Assembly: GCA_017303455.1 (NCBI GenBank)
Contig: JAFLBM010000015.1
Location: forward strand, 17,439 to 81,438
DNA: 64,000 nucleotides
DNA from: Chitinophagales bacterium
Lineage (GTDB): Bacteria > Bacteroidota > Bacteroidia > Chitinophagales > Chitinophagaceae
Reading direction: 5' to 3'
In this document: one piece after another, positions 26,528-34,419 of the stretch
Numbering within the stretch: position 1 is the stretch's first letter
Layout: every line of letters starts with the position of its first letter
Notes under the pieces: generated by a model
Databases searched by the model: none
What the model saw: the letters and a program-made list of their open reading frames with translations, nothing else
Told to the model about the DNA's origin: nothing
Translations under genes and position numbers: made by a program

Positions 26528-27508
26528 ATGCCGAAAGTAAAAAGTTATCTCTCTCTTATAAAATTCTCGCATACCATCTTCGCCATGCCTTTTGCGATGA
26601 TTGGTTTTTTTCTTGCATTAGATCAGGTTGAACTAATATATGGCGTCGAGCAATGGAATCTGAATAAAACTATTGGTTGGGATATAGACGAAAAACATGA
26701 AAATTTTGCAGATAAGAATCAATTCACCGGATTTGAGGGGCATATAAATATTCATCATCCCGTTGTTTTGTTAATTCTTGTTATCCTCTGCATGGTCTTT
26801 GCCCGCAGTGCTGCTATGGCTTTTAACAGGTATCTTGACAGAAGCTTTGATGCACTGAACCCACGAACGGCGATCAGGGAAATACCGGCAGGCATCATCA
26901 AATCAAACAGTGCCTTGTGGTTCACGATCATCAGCAGTTTGTTGTTTGTTGCCTGCACCTTCTTTATTAACCGGCTCTGTTTTTATTTGTCACCTGTTGC
27001 CTTATTGGTGGTACTGGGGTATAGTTATACCAAGCGGTTTACCCCGCTTTGTCATTTGGTATTAGGTGTTGGATTATCATTGGCACCTATTGGTGCATAT
27101 CTCGCAGTAACCGGCCAGTTCGCTTTATTGCCCATCTTATTTTCTATTGCTGTAATTTTTTGGGTCAGCGGCTTTGATATTATCTATGCCTTGCAGGATG
27201 AAGAATTTGACAAATCACAAAAATTATATTCCATTCCTGCCTGGCTGGGAAAGGCAAAAGCACTGCATGTATCCGAACTGTTCCATGGTATCAGTGCGGC
27301 TGCTGTTTTCGTGGCCGGAAGGATCGGTGGTTTTGGCTGGCTCTACTGGATCGGTGTGGCAATTTTTATTGGGATGCTGATCTACCAGCATTCCGTTGTA
27401 AAACCCAATGACCTCCGCAAAGTAAACCTTGCTTTTATGACCGCTAATGGAATTGCTTCCGTTGTTTTCGCCATCTTTGTAATTGCTGATCTTTTTATCA
27501 GTTCATAG
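26528..27508 (+). CDS. UbiA-family prenyltransferase (menaquinone pathway type)
   Basis: A 326-residue integral membrane protein with about eight helices. The catalytic Asp motif NRYLDRSFD (NxxxDxxxD, residues 100-108) and the second motif DIIYALQDEEFDKSQKLYSIP (about 217-237) are both present. The ending SIPAWLG fits the 4-hydroxybenzoate/MqnP-like branch, so it likely prenylates an aromatic precursor of menaquinone. Unusually, a ~43-residue AT-rich, hydrophilic segment (about 34-76, rich in Asn, Asp, Glu and His) is inserted after the first helix, where I would expect only a short loop. Confidence 0.88.
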   Translation: MPKVKSYLSLIKFSHTIFAMPFAMIGFFLALDQVELIYGVEQWNLNKTIGWDIDEKHENFADKNQFTGFEGHINIHHPVVLLILVILCMVFARSAAMAFNRYLDRSFDALNPRTAIREIPAGIIKSNSALWFTIISSLLFVACTFFINRLCFYLSPVALLVVLGYSYTKRFTPLCHLVLGVGLSLAPIGAYLAVTGQFALLPILFSIAVIFWVSGFDIIYALQDEEFDKSQKLYSIPAWLGKAKALHVSELFHGISAAAVFVAGRIGGFGWLYWIGVAIFIGMLIYQHSVVKPNDLRKVNLAFMTANGIASVVFAIFVIADLFISS

Positions 27509-27562
27509 TTCATTGTTGATAGTTCATGGTCCGTAACCATGAACCATGAACCATGAACTGAA
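27509..27562. repeat. intergenic simple-repeat patch with hairpin (GTTCATGGT/ACCATGAAC)
   Basis: GTTCATGGT (27522-27530) pairs with ACCATGAAC (27536-27544), and the CCATGAA unit is repeated several times around it. The same vocabulary occurs at about 8629-8657 upstream of der. Probably a low-complexity intergenic repeat family, not a gene. Confidence 0.5.
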
Positions 27563-27574
27563 TCAACTTGAATT

Positions 27575-27988
27575 ATGCCCCGCATCCTTTCCATAGACTT
27601 CGGCCTCAAACGCACCGGTATCGCCGTCACCGATCCTTTGCAGATCATTGCCACGGGACTCACCACCCTGCATTCAAAAGAGCTGATCCCTTTCCTCAAA
27701 GATTATTTTGCCAAAGAACAGGTGGAACTCATCGTTATCGGCTGGCCCACCAACTGGGATGATTCTGCCACACATGCAACACCGCTCGTGGAGAAATGTA
27801 TTAAAGACCTCCAAAAGCATTTCCCGGCCATGCCCGTTAAAAAAGTAGATGAACGCTTTACTTCTAAAATGGCCAAAGATTCCATGCTGGAAATGGGGCT
27901 GAAGAAAAAAGACCGCCGCAACAAAGCCCTTGTGGATGAAATAGCGGCCACTATCATGTTACAGGAATATCTCCGGTCAATTGGATGA
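27575..27988 (+). CDS. ruvX: putative pre-16S rRNA nuclease / Holliday junction resolvase-like YqgF
   Basis: A 137-residue RNase H-fold protein. It has ILSIDFGLKRTGIAVTDP at the N-terminus with the first catalytic Asp, LIVIGWPTNWD near residues 47-57, and the ending DERFTSKMAKDSM and DEIAATIMLQEYL with the last acidic residues. The YqgF family was named as a Holliday junction resolvase and is also credited with 16S rRNA 5'-end maturation. Length is typical. It sits before def with a 102-bp gap that carries a promoter. Confidence 0.93.
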   Translation: MPRILSIDFGLKRTGIAVTDPLQIIATGLTTLHSKELIPFLKDYFAKEQVELIVIGWPTNWDDSATHATPLVEKCIKDLQKHFPAMPVKKVDERFTSKMAKDSMLEMGLKKKDRRNKALVDEIAATIMLQEYLRSIG

Positions 27989-27996
27989 CCCGTAAA

Positions 27997-28027
27997 TTGG
28001 TTAATTAAGCCTGACGGAATAACTTTG
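27997..28027 (+). promoter_or_regulatory. promoter of def
   Basis: TTG at 27997-27999, 20-nt spacer, TAACTTTG at 28020-28027, giving a 5' leader of about 57-60 nt before the ATG at 28091. Confidence 0.65.
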
Positions 28028-28090
28028 CAGCCATATTTGGGGTTGTAGTACTGGTTTCAAACCCAATTAACGAATAAACGATTTAACGGA

Positions 28091-28669
28091 ATGATTCTTC
28101 CTATTGTAGCTTATGGTCACCCGGTATTACGAAAAGTAGCCCATGACATCATGCCTGAACATCCCGGGCTTGAAAAATTGATCGAAGACATGTGGGAAAC
28201 TATGTATGCCAGTAACGGGGTAGGACTGGCGGCACCACAGGTGAACAGGGATATCCGGTTATTTGTAGTGGATACGGTGCAGATGTTTAATGGTATGAAC
28301 CCGGACGAGCAAAAAGAGTATCCCGATGCTCCCGGTATCAAAGCAGTTTTTATCAATGCACATATCGTGGAACTGGAGGGAGATGAATGGGCTTATAATG
28401 AAGGATGTCTCAGCATCCCCAAGATCAGGGAGGATGTGTACAGGAATGAATCAGTAACGATGCAGTTCAGGGACCAGAATTTTGATTCACATATCATGAC
28501 CTTCACCGGTCTTTCTGCCCGGGTGATCTTACACGAATACGATCATATCGAAGGAAAATTATTCATTGATCATATCTCCGGGTTGAAACGTAAGCTGATG
28601 AAAGGTAAACTCAATGATATCTCCAAAGGGAAAGTGAATGTGGATTATAAAATGACCTTTCCCGGGTAA
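28091..28669 (+). CDS. def: peptide deformylase
   Basis: Removes the N-formyl group from nascent proteins. The 192-residue length is typical. All three family motifs are present: GVGLAAPQV near residues 43-51, EGCLSIP near 103-109 with the metal-ligand Cys, and HEYDHIEGKLF near 147-157, the HExxH zinc/iron site. It is transcribed from its own promoter and followed 39 bp later by an uncharacterised exported protein. Confidence 0.97.
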   Translation: MILPIVAYGHPVLRKVAHDIMPEHPGLEKLIEDMWETMYASNGVGLAAPQVNRDIRLFVVDTVQMFNGMNPDEQKEYPDAPGIKAVFINAHIVELEGDEWAYNEGCLSIPKIREDVYRNESVTMQFRDQNFDSHIMTFTGLSARVILHEYDHIEGKLFIDHISGLKRKLMKGKLNDISKGKVNVDYKMTFPG

Positions 28670-28707
28670 CGTACTGATCTTATCAGTTCTCACCAAAAAT
28701 TAAAGCC

Positions 28708-29652
28708 ATGCTGCGCAGAATGTTGTTACCGGGCTTTATCGTTCTTGCGGTAACGGGTAAACTGGCTGCACAGGAAGATTCTCTCGATAACCAGCGGCTG
28801 GCACAAATGATGAATCTTTCCGAAGTGGTGATGCGGTCCGACCTGAATGTGCCTAAGTTTATTCAGCGGGTAAAAGAAGATACCACCTTCTATAAAGCCT
28901 TCAGGACACTTCATGTACTTGGTTTCACTTCACTCAATGACATCCGTATTATTGATAAGAATGGAAAGCAGAAAGCATCCCTGCAAAGCAGAACGAAGCA
29001 AAAAAGAAATGCCGGTTGCAGAACCATGGAAGTACTGGAAGAAAAAACCACCGGGAATTTTTACACCGGCGACAGTAATTACAATTATTATACGGCCGGG
29101 TTATATGCCGGTCTTTTCTTTACAAGTGGCACTGTTTGTAATGAAAATAATATTGTAAAAGGAATTGATTTCAGCACCCGTTCCAAAAAAGGGATAGCCA
29201 AACATAAAGAACAGTTGAAGATGCTGTTCTTTAACCCGGGCAAAAAGATATCCGGCATTCCTTTTATCGGCGACAAGATCGACATCTTTGATCCTGACCG
29301 GGCCAGGTATTACAATTTCAGGATTGACCAGGCCGACTATGAAGGGCAATCCTGTTATGTATTTTCTATCACCTCCAAAGAAGATTTGCGGGAAGGGAAG
29401 AAGGATAAGATCGTTATTGATAATATGATCACCTGGTTCAATGCAAAGACCATGGAGATCATGGCCCGGAATTATGATATCAGTTATAATGCCGGCGTAT
29501 ATGATTTTGATGTCCACATGGAAGTGGAGCTGACAAAATTCGGAACTTACCTTGTGCCAAAAACGTTGCGCTATAAAGGCAACTGGAATGTGATCTTTAA
29601 GAAAAGAGAAAGAGGGGTTTTTACTGCCACCTTATTTGATTTTAAAAACTAA
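28708..29652 (+). CDS. conserved exported protein of unknown function
   Basis: A 314-residue protein with a signal peptide ending near residue 21 (KLAAQ). The mature part begins with an acidic segment and a predicted helix (LAQMMNLSEVVMRSD), then alternating strands: TGNFYTGDSNYNYYTAGLYAG near residues 112-132, FRIDQADYEGQSCYVFSI near 206-223, and DFDVHMEVELTKFGTYLVPKTL near 270-291. The mid-part pattern of a surface-exposed strand followed by a YxGQ.CYVF unit resembles Bacteroidota outer-membrane-associated proteins, but I cannot name the family. It may share the def transcript. Confidence 0.7.
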   Translation: MLRRMLLPGFIVLAVTGKLAAQEDSLDNQRLAQMMNLSEVVMRSDLNVPKFIQRVKEDTTFYKAFRTLHVLGFTSLNDIRIIDKNGKQKASLQSRTKQKRNAGCRTMEVLEEKTTGNFYTGDSNYNYYTAGLYAGLFFTSGTVCNENNIVKGIDFSTRSKKGIAKHKEQLKMLFFNPGKKISGIPFIGDKIDIFDPDRARYYNFRIDQADYEGQSCYVFSITSKEDLREGKKDKIVIDNMITWFNAKTMEIMARNYDISYNAGVYDFDVHMEVELTKFGTYLVPKTLRYKGNWNVIFKKRERGVFTATLFDFKN

Positions 29653-29709
29653 TGAGGAAAGAATACTTATATAATAAAAAGATTTTTTTCAGCCTTCCTG
29701 CTTCTTACT

Positions 29710-30777
29710 TCATTCCTCCGGCTTCTTTCCCCCGGCATTCACATACCTTCTCCATTTTTCGATCACATTACTGATGTCTTCGGGTAATTCAGTATCAAAA
29801 AATAGTTCTTCTCCGGTGGTGGGATGCACAAAACCCAGTGTCTTGGCATGCAAAGCCTGCCGCTTGCAGATAGTAAAACAATTATCAACAAACTGTTTGT
29901 ACTTGGTATAAACAGTTCCTTTTACAATTTTATCACCCCCGTAAAAATCATCATTGAATAAGGGGTGACCGATATATTTCATATGTACCCGTATCTGGTG
30001 GGTACGTCCTGTTTCGAGGATACATTGTACCAGGGTGACATAACCAAACCGTTCAATTACTTTATAATGGGTAATGGCTTCTTTTCCATGATCCCCTTCA
30101 GGATAAGCCTCAAATAATTTACGGAAACGGAGATGACGGCCCACATGGGCGATGATCGTTCCTTCATCTTTTTGCACATCACCCCAGACCAAAGCGAGGT
30201 ATTGCCGCTTCACGGTATGATCAAAGAATTGTTTGGCTAATTGCCGCATGGCAATATCTGTCTTTGCCAATACCAACAGGCCGCTGGTGTTTTTATCGAT
30301 ACGATGCACCAGGCCAAATCTTGGCAACACATCTTCTGAGATGCCGGGATTTTTTTGTTGCAGGTAATACGCCACACCATTCAATAAAGTGCCTGTATAG
30401 TTACCGCTGCCGGGATGCACCACCATGCCTGCGGGTTTGTTGATCATCATGAGTTCATCATCCTCAAACACGATATTCAGGTCCATTGGCTCCGGCACCA
30501 CATCTGTTTCTTCCGGGCTCATGTCGGAATAAACGATGATCTCATCCATCGGTTTTATCTTGTAATTGGGCCGTATCTCTTTTCCATTGACCAGCACCAG
30601 GCCGGCATTGATCGCCTGCTGCAGTTTATTCCGGGTGGCCCTCTCGATCCGGTTGGTCAGGAATTTATCAATACGCAAAGGTTCCTGTCCCTTGTCGGTT
30701 TTAAAACTAAACCGCTCATAGAGCTCATCACTGTTATCCTGTATTTCCGGGTTATCCTGTTCCAATTCTTCAGCCAT
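29710..30777 (-). CDS. rluD: RluD-type 23S rRNA pseudouridine synthase
   Basis: About 355 residues. An N-terminal S4 RNA-binding domain (about 25-90, with LRIDKFLTNRI and ANVGLVLVNGKE-like pattern) is followed by the RluA/RluD catalytic domain with the signature VHRIDKNTSGLLVLAKT near residue 160, which holds the catalytic Asp, then LETGRTHQIRVHMKYIGHPL near 255. It isomerises uridines in 23S rRNA. The frame permits a Met at 30786, but that ATG overlaps a -7 box, so the Met at 30777 (MAEELEQD) is preferred. Confidence 0.93.
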   Translation of the reverse strand: MAEELEQDNPEIQDNSDELYERFSFKTDKGQEPLRIDKFLTNRIERATRNKLQQAINAGLVLVNGKEIRPNYKIKPMDEIIVYSDMSPEETDVVPEPMDLNIVFEDDELMMINKPAGMVVHPGSGNYTGTLLNGVAYYLQQKNPGISEDVLPRFGLVHRIDKNTSGLLVLAKTDIAMRQLAKQFFDHTVKRQYLALVWGDVQKDEGTIIAHVGRHLRFRKLFEAYPEGDHGKEAITHYKVIERFGYVTLVQCILETGRTHQIRVHMKYIGHPLFNDDFYGGDKIVKGTVYTKYKQFVDNCFTICKRQALHAKTLGFVHPTTGEELFFDTELPEDISNVIEKWRRYVNAGGKKPEE

Positions 30778-30783
30778 AGCCTG

Positions 30784-30791
30784 CAAAGGTA
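30784..30791 (-). promoter_or_regulatory. -7 box of rluD
   Basis: TACCTTTG on the minus strand, 6 nt before the ATG at 30777. The inferred start point is at or next to that AUG. It is divergent from the lipB -7 box 80 bp away. Confidence 0.5.
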
Positions 30792-30871
30792 ATGGTTGGC
30801 GTTTTGCCGGGAATACATATCCTTTACCTTTTGGCCAACATTCAATAAAAGCAGCTTATCCCGGTTTGGTA

Positions 30872-30879
30872 TAAATTTG
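30872..30879 (+). promoter_or_regulatory. -7 box of lipB
   Basis: TAAATTTG, 8 nt before the lipB ATG (30888). The leader would be 1-4 nt. No convincing -33 box at the right distance. Confidence 0.45.
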
Positions 30880-30887
30880 CTTGCAGA

Positions 30888-31637
30888 ATGAATAAACAAC
30901 AGATCATATTCAAAGATCTCGGCCAGCTAGACTACCAGGCTGCCTGGGATTACCAGGAAAGCTTGTTGCAGGAAAATGTGAGAAAAAAAACAGAAGCCAG
31001 AAGCCTGGTGCCTGATGCCGGAGCGCCACAATCCGACTTCAGCCTTCCGGCCTCAGACCTCAGCACCCGGCACCATCTTCTTTTCGTAGAACATCCCCCC
31101 GTTTATACATTAGGCAAAAGCGGCAATATTGAAAATGTGCTGATCAGTGAAGAAATGCGATCCATGAAGGGCATTGAATTTTTCCGCACCAACCGGGGAG
31201 GAGATATTACTTTTCATGGCCCCGGGCAGATCGTCGGTTATCCGATACTGGATTTGGAAAAATTTTATACGGATATCGGCAAATACCTGCGCAATATTGA
31301 AGAAGTGATCATTCTTACATTGGCCGAATATGGCATTAAGGGAGATCGTTCGCCGGGAGAGACCGGTGTGTGGATCGATCCGGAAATAAAAGGAAAGGAA
31401 CGAAAGATCTGTGCCATCGGTGTCCGCAGCAGCCGCTGGATCACCATGCACGGGTTTGCCCTGAATGTGAATACCGACCTGAATTATTTCAATTTTATTG
31501 TTCCCTGCGGCATTACGGACAAGCAGGTCACCTCACTGGAAAAGGAGCTGGGACATACTATGGATTTTGAAGAAGTAAAAGAAAAAGTGAAGAATAACTT
31601 TTCAATAGTGTTTGAATCCGACCTGGTAGCCGGCTGA
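30888..31637 (+). CDS. lipB: octanoyltransferase LipB
   Basis: Transfers octanoyl from acyl carrier protein to lipoyl domains, the first step of lipoate synthesis. The 249-residue protein shows RGGDITFHGPGQIVGYPI near residues 104-121, GVRSSRWITMHGFALNVNTDL near 177-196 and PCGITDKQVTSLEKE near 205-219, with the catalytic Cys and Lys of the family. Residues 35-61 are an unusual low-complexity insert (TEARSLVPDAGAPQSDFSLP...) whose DNA (about 30990-31070) resembles the GAAGCCAGA/CTCAGACCTCAG simple repeats found between genes elsewhere in the window. The catalytic core appears intact. Confidence 0.94.
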   Translation: MNKQQIIFKDLGQLDYQAAWDYQESLLQENVRKKTEARSLVPDAGAPQSDFSLPASDLSTRHHLLFVEHPPVYTLGKSGNIENVLISEEMRSMKGIEFFRTNRGGDITFHGPGQIVGYPILDLEKFYTDIGKYLRNIEEVIILTLAEYGIKGDRSPGETGVWIDPEIKGKERKICAIGVRSSRWITMHGFALNVNTDLNYFNFIVPCGITDKQVTSLEKELGHTMDFEEVKEKVKNNFSIVFESDLVAG

Positions 31638-32417
31638 TCAGAAATCTTTTTGCAGGAAGAACTTATGTTTTTCTTTCAGTTTTCCATCCTCGTATAATTC
31701 AAATTTGAACCAGCCGCTGTGCAGGAAAATGGCTTTATCAATACTGAAGGTTCTTTCTTTAATGTCTTTGAGTTCAAATAACATATTGTCATTCTCTTCA
31801 AAGAATTTGATAGCATATTTTTTATTTTCCTCTTCAGGAAGATTGATACGGATATTACCATCTTTATAGGTGTACACATGCAGGGAAGGCGTAAAAACAG
31901 GAGGCTTGGGTTTATTGCTGATCCCGATGCCGGGGATGCCGATTGAATCACCTGCATTGATCAGGTTCACTGCGTCGCCCACATCAACACCGTTCAGTTT
32001 GTTACTGTCTGAAGCGGCTGTTTGTATTTTCCCATCAGGGCCAATCACGGTAACAGGTGTTGTTCTCCGGGCAGTATCTTTAAAAGGCCGTTTTGGTTTA
32101 CTGAAAGTGTACATGCCCTTATCAAACATGATATAGAGCCGGTAAAACATATGATCGTTGGTGGCTTTGGTATCCACATAACCGTTTTGTAATGTTGACG
32201 GATCGGGGACGGTCATAATCGATTTATAACCGGTAAGACTGTCGAAGGAACGCTGGATGCTTATCTGCCGGACATTGTCATAGGTACTCGTCCAGCCAAC
32301 AATGATCCGGTTATTACCGGCATTGGTCACAGAGAATTTAGGCAGTGTGTCCTGTGCAAGCAGATAACTGCTTGTTATAAAACATACCAGTAAAAGGGAC
32401 AGGACCAGTTTCTTCAT
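31638..32417 (-). CDS. exported protein of unknown function with fibronectin-like N-terminal domain
   Basis: A 259-residue protein with a signal peptide ending near residue 21 (LLAQ). Residues 25-110 (ISVTNAGNNRIIVGW-type start, ISIQRSFDSLTGYKSI, FYRLYIMFDKGMYTFS) look like the fibronectin-type module that precedes sorting domains in T9SS cargo, but no sorting domain follows. The middle is a Pro/Thr/Asp-rich linker. The C-terminus (about 180-259) has a strand pattern ending SGWFKFELYEDGKLKEKHKFFLQKDF, an envelope-type beta fold. I do not recognise the family. It converges directly on lipB. Confidence 0.65.
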   Translation of the reverse strand: MKKLVLSLLLVCFITSSYLLAQDTLPKFSVTNAGNNRIIVGWTSTYDNVRQISIQRSFDSLTGYKSIMTVPDPSTLQNGYVDTKATNDHMFYRLYIMFDKGMYTFSKPKRPFKDTARRTTPVTVIGPDGKIQTAASDSNKLNGVDVGDAVNLINAGDSIGIPGIGISNKPKPPVFTPSLHVYTYKDGNIRINLPEEENKKYAIKFFEENDNMLFELKDIKERTFSIDKAIFLHSGWFKFELYEDGKLKEKHKFFLQKDF

Positions 32418-32444
32418 AATGATAAAATAACGGAAAAAGGATTA

Positions 32445-32465
32445 CCTGCCTCTCCGGCAGGCAGG
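32445..32465. repeat. short palindrome, CCTGCCT-type
   Basis: CCTGCCT, 7-nt spacer, AGGCAGG in the 95-bp gap between two minus-strand genes. Same family as at 4560, 41995 and 62012. Confidence 0.5.
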
Positions 32466-32512
32466 GATTCTTTTATCGGTGTCGACAAAGATAGGGCAGG
32501 AGGATAAAATAC

Positions 32513-33400
32513 CTAAAAGATTAACGTATCCTTACTCAGCGACCGGTTACCCTGCAGCCCTCCGCTATGTATCAGTAATAGTTTACTACCGGGCGGAAAG
32601 AAATCTTTTGACGCAAGATCATTCACCGCATAAAACAATTTGCCGGTGTACACAAAATCAGAAGGGATGCCGGTTGCCTTGTAGAAGTCATTCATGAATG
32701 ATAATAACTCCGGTTTGTATTTAGCGTATCCGCCGAAATGATAATCATGAAAAAGCTGAACGGATCGTTGTGGTTCTTTCAGTAATTGCCGGACAGCATT
32801 TTCCAGTTGAAAATTATTCTTCATGGTGCTGATGCCAATTACTTCACGACCTGGTAAAGCATTTAACAATCCTGCCATCATCGTGCCGGTACCCACGGCA
32901 CAACAGATATGTGAATAATCAGCCGGGGTAAAATGATCAGCAATACCGGTGGCTCCTTTCGCACCCTTCCTGCCATAGCCGCCTTCATTAATAATGTATT
33001 GGTCTTTGTCATTTAACAGGTCTGGTAATTTTTTAACTGCATACTCTTCCCGGCTGGTAAAGACCAGTTGCATTCCCAACTCTTTTGCCTGTAATAAGGT
33101 TGGAGATAATGAGGAAGGTTCTTCACCACGGATGATACCCGTACAGGCCAGTTGGCTGATCTGGCAGGCAGCAGCAGTAGCCACAATATGGTTCGAATAT
33201 GCACCGCCAAAGGTTACAATATGTTTTTTTTGCTGATCAATCGCATCGCTGATATAATACCGGAGTTTGAACCATTTGTTGCCGGATACTATTTCGTGGA
33301 GTTTGTCAATACGGAGAACAGATAACTCAATCTTTTTTTGCGCAAAAAGTGGTATTGTTACACTATCAACAGTGATATTTTCAAAACGGAGTTCTTTCAA
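32513..33400 (-). CDS. PLP-dependent ACC deaminase / D-cysteine desulfhydrase family protein
   Basis: A 295-residue fold-type II PLP enzyme. The PLP Lys lies in the N-terminal SGNKWFKLRYYI stretch (about 38-49), followed by the VTFGGAYSNHIVATAAACQ phosphate/substrate loop (about 62-80) and CCAVGTGTMMAGLL (about 170-183). The C-terminal LLLIHSGGLQGNRSL closes the fold. The family covers 1-aminocyclopropane-1-carboxylate deaminase and D-cysteine desulfhydrase; residues separating them cannot be judged by eye, and D-cysteine or a related amino acid is the more usual bacterial substrate. Confidence 0.85.
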   Translation of the reverse strand: MKELRFENITVDSVTIPLFAQKKIELSVLRIDKLHEIVSGNKWFKLRYYISDAIDQQKKHIVTFGGAYSNHIVATAAACQISQLACTGIIRGEEPSSLSPTLLQAKELGMQLVFTSREEYAVKKLPDLLNDKDQYIINEGGYGRKGAKGATGIADHFTPADYSHICCAVGTGTMMAGLLNALPGREVIGISTMKNNFQLENAVRQLLKEPQRSVQLFHDYHFGGYAKYKPELLSFMNDFYKATGIPSDFVYTGKLFYAVNDLASKDFFPPGSKLLLIHSGGLQGNRSLSKDTLIF

Positions 33401-33455
33401 AATAGAAAATATTGCATGGCGAATTTACTTTAATTTCGTCCCGCAATTTTAAACT

Positions 33456-34352
33456 ATGAAACCTGCATTAGTTATATTAGCTGCCGGTATGGCTTCCCGG
33501 TACGGCAGCATGAAACAGATCGAAGGATTTGGCCCCGGCGGAGAAACCATTATGGATTATTCGATCTATGATGCCATCCGTTCCGGATTTGGTAAAGTCG
33601 TATTTATTATCCGCAAAGAATTCGCCGGTAATTTCAAATCCATATTTGAACCCAAACTGAAAGGACGGATTGCAACGGAATATGTTTTCCAGGAGATGGA
33701 TTCATTTACGGATGATTTTGAAAGACATCCTGAGCGGAGCAAGCCCTGGGGAACAGCACATGCAGTGCTTTGCGCAATGGATGTGGTGAAAGAGCCTTTC
33801 GCTGTGATCAATGCCGATGATTTTTACGGCTACAGTGCCTTTACAAATGCCGCAGATTTTTTAACCTCGAAATGCAATGCTGATAATTATGGTATCGTTG
33901 GATACGACCTGTTAAGCACATTATCAGAACATGGTACGGTGAACAGGGGTGTTTGCGGCCTGGACGCCAAAGGTAATCTTGCCACGATCACCGAACGCAT
34001 CAATATTGCTAAGAAGGACGGGAAGATATTGTGTGATGATGGACTTGAACCCAAAGAATTGCCCGTTACAACCAGGGTATCTATGAACTTCTGGTGTTTT
34101 GATCCTTCTTTCTTTTCGTACACCCAAAAACTGTTTAGCGATTTCCTTGGTAAATATGGGAAGGAACTGAAATCAGAATTCTTTATCCCGATCGTGGCTG
34201 ACCAGTTTATCAAAGAAGGTGGTAAGGTGGAGATCATTCCCACCAACTCGCTTTGGTTTGGTGTAACCTATAAGGAAGATGCACCTTTTGTACAGAAGAG
34301 CCTGAATGACCTGATCCAAAAAGGGGAGTACCCGGAGTTTCTCTGGAAATAG
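33456..34352 (+). CDS. nucleotidyltransferase family protein (sugar-1-phosphate type)
   Basis: A 298-residue NTP-transferase-fold protein. The N-terminal LVILAAGMASRYGSMKQIEGFGPGGETIMDY is the nucleotide-binding signature (AAGxxxR.G..KQ). AVINADDFYGYSAF near residue 116 supplies the metal-binding Asp pair. It resembles Bacteroidota proteins annotated as UTP- or CTP-dependent sugar-phosphate nucleotidyltransferases; the sugar and nucleotide are not fixed by sequence. It is a single gene with a strong terminator directly after it. Confidence 0.85.
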   Translation: MKPALVILAAGMASRYGSMKQIEGFGPGGETIMDYSIYDAIRSGFGKVVFIIRKEFAGNFKSIFEPKLKGRIATEYVFQEMDSFTDDFERHPERSKPWGTAHAVLCAMDVVKEPFAVINADDFYGYSAFTNAADFLTSKCNADNYGIVGYDLLSTLSEHGTVNRGVCGLDAKGNLATITERINIAKKDGKILCDDGLEPKELPVTTRVSMNFWCFDPSFFSYTQKLFSDFLGKYGKELKSEFFIPIVADQFIKEGGKVEIIPTNSLWFGVTYKEDAPFVQKSLNDLIQKGEYPEFLWK

Positions 34353-34368
34353 ATAATTGAGAGATAAG

Positions 34369-34400
34369 AAAAAAGCTACCTGAACAGGTAGCTTTTTTTA
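34369..34400. terminator. bidirectional hairpin terminator
   Basis: AAAAAAGCTACCTG and CAGGTAGCTTTTTT form a 12-14-bp stem followed by T-rich DNA on both strands. It serves the nucleotidyltransferase gene (plus) and the protease gene (minus). Confidence 0.88.
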
Positions 34401-34419
34401 TTAATACTTTTCGAACTTC

